A DNA stretch of 8,254 bases from assembly GCA_031273385.1 (NCBI GenBank), contig JAISRY010000113.1:1-8254 (forward strand). The letters run 5' to 3'. The notes below the pieces were generated by a model, which did not search any database, had not been told where the DNA came from, and was given only the letters and a program-made list of their open reading frames with translations. Position numbers and translations under genes: made by a program. Below, one piece after another: positions 5,523 through 8,254 of the stretch (position 1 is its first letter; each line of letters starts with the position of its first letter). Source of the DNA: Tannerellaceae bacterium. Its GTDB lineage: Bacteria > Bacteroidota > Bacteroidia > Bacteroidales > Tannerellaceae.

Positions 5523-6410
5523 ATGAGAAAGAGAAAGAATCAGCTACAAGCATGGATTGAGGCGGCAAGGCCGAAGACGCTTCCCGCTTCCGTAAGCCCG
5601 GTCTTCCTGGGTTGTGCGCTGGCTTATGCCGACGATGCGCTCAGGATCGTACCGGCGGCGTTGTGCCTTTGGGTCGCCCTGCTGGCTCAGATTGCCAGTA
5701 ACTTTGCGAACGACTATTTTGATTTTAAAAAGGGGGCGGATACGGAAGAACGCCTCGGGCCGGAGCGTGCCGTCGCCTCGGGGTGGATCACGCCTAAGGC
5801 CATGTTGGGCGGAACGTTTATCGCCCTGGGGCTGGCCTGCCTGGGCGGGTTGTTCCTCTGTTACCTGGCGGGATGGGAGCTGCTCTTTGCGGGAGCCGCC
5901 ATCGCGCTGTGCGTACTGGCTTACTCGGCGGGGCCTTTTCCGTTGGCCTACCATGGGTTGGGGGATGTTTGCGTCGGGGTGTTTTACGGGGTTATTCCGG
6001 TTTGCCTCACCTACTATGTGCAGGCGGCGGCGTTTAGCCCGTTGTCCTTTCCGCTCTCTCTCGCGCTGGGCTTTCTTTCCATCAACATATTGGTCGTCAA
6101 TAATTACCGTGACTGCGAACAGGACAGGGCAGCCGGCAAACGCACGTCGATCGTACGGTTCGGGCGTGCCTTTGGGCGTTGGTTCTATCTGGCAAACGGG
6201 GTATTGGCGATCCTCTTTTCCCTGCCGCTTCTTCTACATACCCGCTGGTGGATACTTCTCCTGTTCGTCGCCTTTTTTTCCTTTTTCCTCTCCACATGGC
6301 GCGCGCTTTACCGCTTCCAGGGGCGCGAACTGAATGCGACGCTCGCCCGTTCGGCGGGGAACGTCCTACTGTTTACCGTCTTGCTTGCTTTCGCCTTGCT
6401 TTGCCGTTAG
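5523..6410 (+). CDS. menA: 1,4-dihydroxy-2-naphthoate polyprenyltransferase
   Basis: MenA attaches the polyprenyl chain to 1,4-dihydroxy-2-naphthoate in the inner membrane, giving demethylmenaquinone for the respiratory quinone pool. The 295-residue product is a multi-helix UbiA-superfamily protein of normal length. The N-terminal ARPKTLPASVSPVFLG (15-30) is typical of MenA. The first aspartate-rich motif is NDYFDFKKGAD (63-73; Asp64, Asp67, Asp73) and binds the diphosphate through magnesium. The second is NNYRDCEQD (193-201; Asp197, Asp201), followed by AGKRTSIVRFGR (204-215), a MenA feature that separates it from UbiA and heme O synthase. Roughly eight or nine hydrophobic segments can be picked out. 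It appears to be a single-gene transcript. Its TAG overlaps the TAA of the convergent M48 gene, leaving no intergenic terminator. Confidence 0.93.
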   Translation: MRKRKNQLQAWIEAARPKTLPASVSPVFLGCALAYADDALRIVPAALCLWVALLAQIASNFANDYFDFKKGADTEERLGPERAVASGWITPKAMLGGTFIALGLACLGGLFLCYLAGWELLFAGAAIALCVLAYSAGPFPLAYHGLGDVCVGVFYGVIPVCLTYYVQAAAFSPLSFPLSLALGFLSINILVVNNYRDCEQDRAAGKRTSIVRFGRAFGRWFYLANGVLAILFSLPLLLHTRWWILLLFVAFFSFFLSTWRALYRFQGRELNATLARSAGNVLLFTVLLAFALLCR

Positions 6411-7372
6411 AATTGCTCCAGTATTTCGATCCGTTTCCGGATAGGGGGATGCGTGGCGAAGAGGCCGGAGAGGGGATTCCCAAAATGGGACTTGGGGTTC
6501 TCAATGAACAACTGGGCGACATCCTTGCGTTTGATCGCCTCCACCTCGGGGTCAAGGGCGATTTTGCGCAGGGCGCTGGCCAACGCTTGCGGCCTCTTGG
6601 TCATTTCGGCTGCCCCGGCATCGGCCATGTATTCGCGCTTCCGGGAGATGGCAAAACGCATCAAGGAAGAAAACAGGTACCCGATAGCCGCAATAACCAG
6701 CGCAATCAACACAATCACGATCGCCCCTCCCTTGTCCTTGCCGCGTGCCCTGCCGCCCGTCGTGCGGAGAAGCTGCAACCCGATCTGGGCAATCAGCGTA
6801 AAGATACCGACAAAGACGATAGAGACGATCAGCAGTTTGACGTCGTTGTTGCGGATATGGGTCAGCTCGTGGGCGATAACACCCTCCAGCTCCTCGTCGT
6901 CCAAGCGGTTGATCGCCCCCTCGGTCAGCGTGATCGTATAGCTTTTTTGATTGATCCCGCTGGCAAAAGCGTTCAGCGAATTATCGTGGATGATGTTTAT
7001 TTTAGGCATCTTCATCCCCTGGCTCATGCACAGGTTCTCCACCAGGTTATACACCCGCTTATTCTCTTTCCGCTCCAACGGGGAGGCGCCCGTCGCATTC
7101 CTGATAATGCTGGTATTGGCGAAATAGGCGATGAGAAACCAGAGGAAAACCCCGGTAAGCGCATAGGGAGCGACCTCCATAAACATAAAATAGACGGCAT
7201 CCACCATGTCGGCTTGCGTCGCATACTGATCCCTGGCGAGGAACGCGACGAATAAAAAGCAGAACAGGTAAAGCAGCCCGATCACCAGACAGGGGAAGAG
7301 GATAAGCAGAAACAGGGTGCGGGTATTATTCCGGCTTTTCTGGGTGTGTATCCCTATATACTTCATAGCCAT
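6407..7372 (-). CDS. HtpX-like M48 family membrane zinc metalloprotease
   Basis: This is an inner-membrane M48 peptidase whose catalytic site should face the cytoplasm, by analogy with HtpX, which degrades damaged membrane proteins. The 321-residue product has two N-terminal hydrophobic segments (about 19-45 and 66-86) and then the zinc-binding HELTH at 168-172 (His168, Glu169, His172). Two further hydrophobic segments follow (about 179-200 and 217-237), with a glycine- and arginine-rich loop between them (GGRARGKDKGG). The third zinc ligand is Glu247 in EYMAD (247-251), and the C-terminal ATHPPIRKRIE (306-316) is the usual M48 end motif. NAFASG at 134-139 is also characteristic. Length is slightly above E. 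coli HtpX (293). The start is MAMKY at 7372, with Met3 as an alternative. It follows lemA by 11 bases, an arrangement common across bacteria. I leave the symbol blank because several M48 paralogues share the name htpX. Confidence 0.92.
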   Translation of the reverse strand: MAMKYIGIHTQKSRNNTRTLFLLILFPCLVIGLLYLFCFLFVAFLARDQYATQADMVDAVYFMFMEVAPYALTGVFLWFLIAYFANTSIIRNATGASPLERKENKRVYNLVENLCMSQGMKMPKINIIHDNSLNAFASGINQKSYTITLTEGAINRLDDEELEGVIAHELTHIRNNDVKLLIVSIVFVGIFTLIAQIGLQLLRTTGGRARGKDKGGAIVIVLIALVIAAIGYLFSSLMRFAISRKREYMADAGAAEMTKRPQALASALRKIALDPEVEAIKRKDVAQLFIENPKSHFGNPLSGLFATHPPIRKRIEILEQF

Positions 7373-7383
7373 CGTCCGAACGG

Positions 7384-7947
7384 TCAGAAGCTGATTTTGG
7401 GAGCCTCTTCATAAGCGCCCCGCTGTTCGCCCAGGTCAAACATGATCTCCTTATGAAAGCCGAACATCCCGGCAATGATATTGGAGGGGAACGTCTGGAC
7501 GGCATTGTTCAGCTCTTTGGTAGCGGAATTGAAGTAGCGTCTGACGGCTGAAAGTTTGTTCTCCAGATCGGCGATCTCTTCCTGCAGATGCATAAAGTTC
7601 TGGTTCGCTTTCAGGTCGGGGTAGGCTTCAAGGGTGATGCGCATACCGGCAAGGGCGGAACTGAGGGTGTTTTCAGCAACGATCTTGTCATTAATCGTCT
7701 GTGCGCTGACGGCGCCGTTGCGTGCACTGATCACCCTGTCCAGCGTCTCCTTTTCGTGAGCGGCATACCCTTTGACGGTTTCCACCAGTTGCGGAACAAG
7801 GTCGTGCCGCTGCTTCAACTGTACGTCGATATCGGCAAACGCGTTCTCACGGTTGTTCCTCAGCTTGACCAGCGAGTTGTACATAGAGCCGACAATAACG
7901 GCCAGCACAACGATTACTCCAATAATAATAAGCCATGTCATATTCAT
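7384..7947 (-). CDS. lemA: LemA family membrane protein
   Basis: The 187-residue product has an N-terminal membrane helix (about 4-22) followed by the conserved LemA start, YNSLVKLRNNRENAFADIDV (23-42), then QLKQRHDLVPQLVETVKGY (43-61) and AHEKETLDRVISARN (63-77). The C-terminal conserved block ADLENKLSAVRRYFNSATKE (126-145) is followed by NAVQTFPSNIIAGMFGF (148-164). The body is expected to be a long helical bundle, with the small N-terminal tail on the other side of the membrane. Length is typical. The precise function of LemA is not established. Its frequent pairing with an M48 protease, seen here as a two-gene operon with an 11-base gap, suggests a partner or substrate-adaptor role in membrane proteostasis (inference). 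A promoter box lies 16 bases upstream of the ATG. Confidence 0.94.
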   Translation of the reverse strand: MNMTWLIIIGVIVVLAVIVGSMYNSLVKLRNNRENAFADIDVQLKQRHDLVPQLVETVKGYAAHEKETLDRVISARNGAVSAQTINDKIVAENTLSSALAGMRITLEAYPDLKANQNFMHLQEEIADLENKLSAVRRYFNSATKELNNAVQTFPSNIIAGMFGFHKEIMFDLGEQRGAYEEAPKISF

Positions 7948-7963
7948 TCGTATTTTATTTACG

Positions 7964-7971
7964 CAAAGATA
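7964..7971 (-). promoter_or_regulatory. -7 promoter element for the lemA-M48 operon
   Basis: TATCTTTG on the minus strand matches TAnnTTTG exactly. It ends 16 bases before the lemA ATG at 7947, the usual distance for this element. A -33 TTTG is not obvious. Confidence 0.55.
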
Positions 7972-8070
7972 TATCTTTTTTTCCTTCCCGGATCAGAATT
8001 TACAGAATTAAAGATTTGTGTCGCCAATCATAAGGGAAATAAGGGAAGAAAAGGGCGGGACGGCGGAGCG

Positions 8071-8092
8071 GAGACGTTGCAGGCAACGTCTC
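8071..8092. repeat. 22-bp inverted repeat (GAGACGTTGC / GCAACGTCTC)
   Basis: GAGACGTTGC at 8071-8080 and its exact complement GCAACGTCTC at 8083-8092 are separated by two bases, giving a perfect 10-bp cruciform or hairpin. The sequence continues TAC, and the form 'GAGACGTTGC..GCAACGTCTCTAC' recalls short palindromic intergenic repeats I know from Bacteroidota genomes. There is no following T tract, so it is not a standard plus-strand terminator. As it lies upstream of lemA on the minus strand and past the end of any plus-strand gene in view, its function is unknown. Confidence 0.6.
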
Positions 8093-8102
8093 TACAACGG
8101 AA

Positions 8103-8127
8103 CTTATAATGACGATGAATCATAATC
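8103..8127 (+). repeat. Inverted half-copy of the dispersed repeat seen at 123-147
   Basis: The 25 bases CTTATAATGACGATGAATC followed by ATAATC match the reverse complement of 123-147 at 22 of 25 positions. This is the half ending in GACGA.GAATC..AATC. The TCATTGCGAGTACCCAAT half expected to its left is not present; instead the GAGACGTTGC palindrome lies there. It therefore looks like a partial or rearranged copy, in the opposite orientation to the pair at the start of the window. Confidence 0.5.
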
Positions 8128-8155
8128 GACTGAAATATAACTGATAGTAACTTTT

Positions 8156-8254
8156 ACGCCGGAGGCGTTTTCTCTAAATAACCCCGTTCAAGCAACGCGC
8201 AGAGCGGGGTATGGGAAATACCCACCATCCCCGTAACCCCGAATGGGGTTGCCC
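8156..8254. repeat. Cluster of short hairpins at the window edge
   Basis: Several inverted repeats are packed here: ACGCC/GGCGT (8156-8168, followed by TTTCTCT), ACCCCG/CGGGGT (8181-8186 with 8205-8210), GGGTAT/ATACCC (8207-8223, 5-base loop) and AACCCC/GGGGTT (8235-8250, GAAT loop). The second and third overlap, and AACCCC at 8180-8185 could also pair with GGGGTT at 8245-8250, so alternative folds are possible. No coding frame is credible. The pattern continues to the end of the window (GGGGTTGCCC) and probably beyond, so its full extent cannot be seen. It may be another dispersed intergenic repeat. Confidence 0.45.

Noticed and set aside
6179..7255. Plus-strand frame of 358 codons
   Set aside because: It lies antisense to the M48 protease gene, which has complete zinc-binding motifs; the plus-strand peptide has no recognisable domain and a composition typical of an antisense shadow.
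8156..8175. Intrinsic terminator ACGCC-GGA-GGCGT followed by TTTCTCT
   Set aside because: The stem is only 5 bp, the T run is interrupted, and no plus-strand gene ends upstream of it.

Overview
The window reads as chromosome of a Bacteroidales bacterium, most likely a Parabacteroides/Tannerellaceae-type organism; the genus is an inference. The support is four genes or operons preceded by the Bacteroidota -7 promoter element TAnnTTTG, little sign of Shine-Dalgarno sequences, a DUF4924 protein (a family I know from Bacteroidales), a menaquinone pathway gene, and the gene order DUF4924 - rfbD - prfC, which I recall from this order. By eye the base composition is balanced to slightly GC-rich in coding regions and AT-rich in the short intergenic gaps. 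No mobile element, RNA gene or CRISPR array is visible.

Layout: 1-284 is a repeat-rich intergenic stretch with two copies of a dispersed 'TCATTGCGAG...GACGA..GCAATC' type element and four tandem 22-bp units built around ATGCAT. A doubtful 84-codon reading frame follows (285-539). From a good promoter at 608-615 a tightly packed plus-strand operon runs 631-4566: a degenerate Mpl-like Mur ligase without its C-terminal domain, a DUF4924 protein overlapping it by ATGA, dTDP-4-dehydrorhamnose reductase (rfbD), and peptide chain release factor 3 (prfC). It ends 3 bp from the last stop codon of a convergent minus-strand set (5434-4570) of three small membrane-associated proteins of unknown function. 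A divergent promoter region (5435-5522) then serves menA on the plus strand. The menA stop codon overlaps that of a minus-strand lemA - M48 protease operon (7947-6407). The last 300 bases (7948-8254) contain the lemA promoter and then repeats and hairpins, including an inverted half-copy of the element seen at 123-147.

Functionally these are mostly housekeeping genes: cell-envelope sugar metabolism (rfbD), translation termination (prfC), menaquinone synthesis (menA), and an inner-membrane LemA/M48 module probably tied to membrane protein quality control. The least explained items are the Mur-ligase-like protein that has lost its nucleotide-binding and catalytic signatures yet remains an intact, translationally coupled gene, the cluster of three small membrane-associated proteins, and the palindromic 22-bp tandem array.
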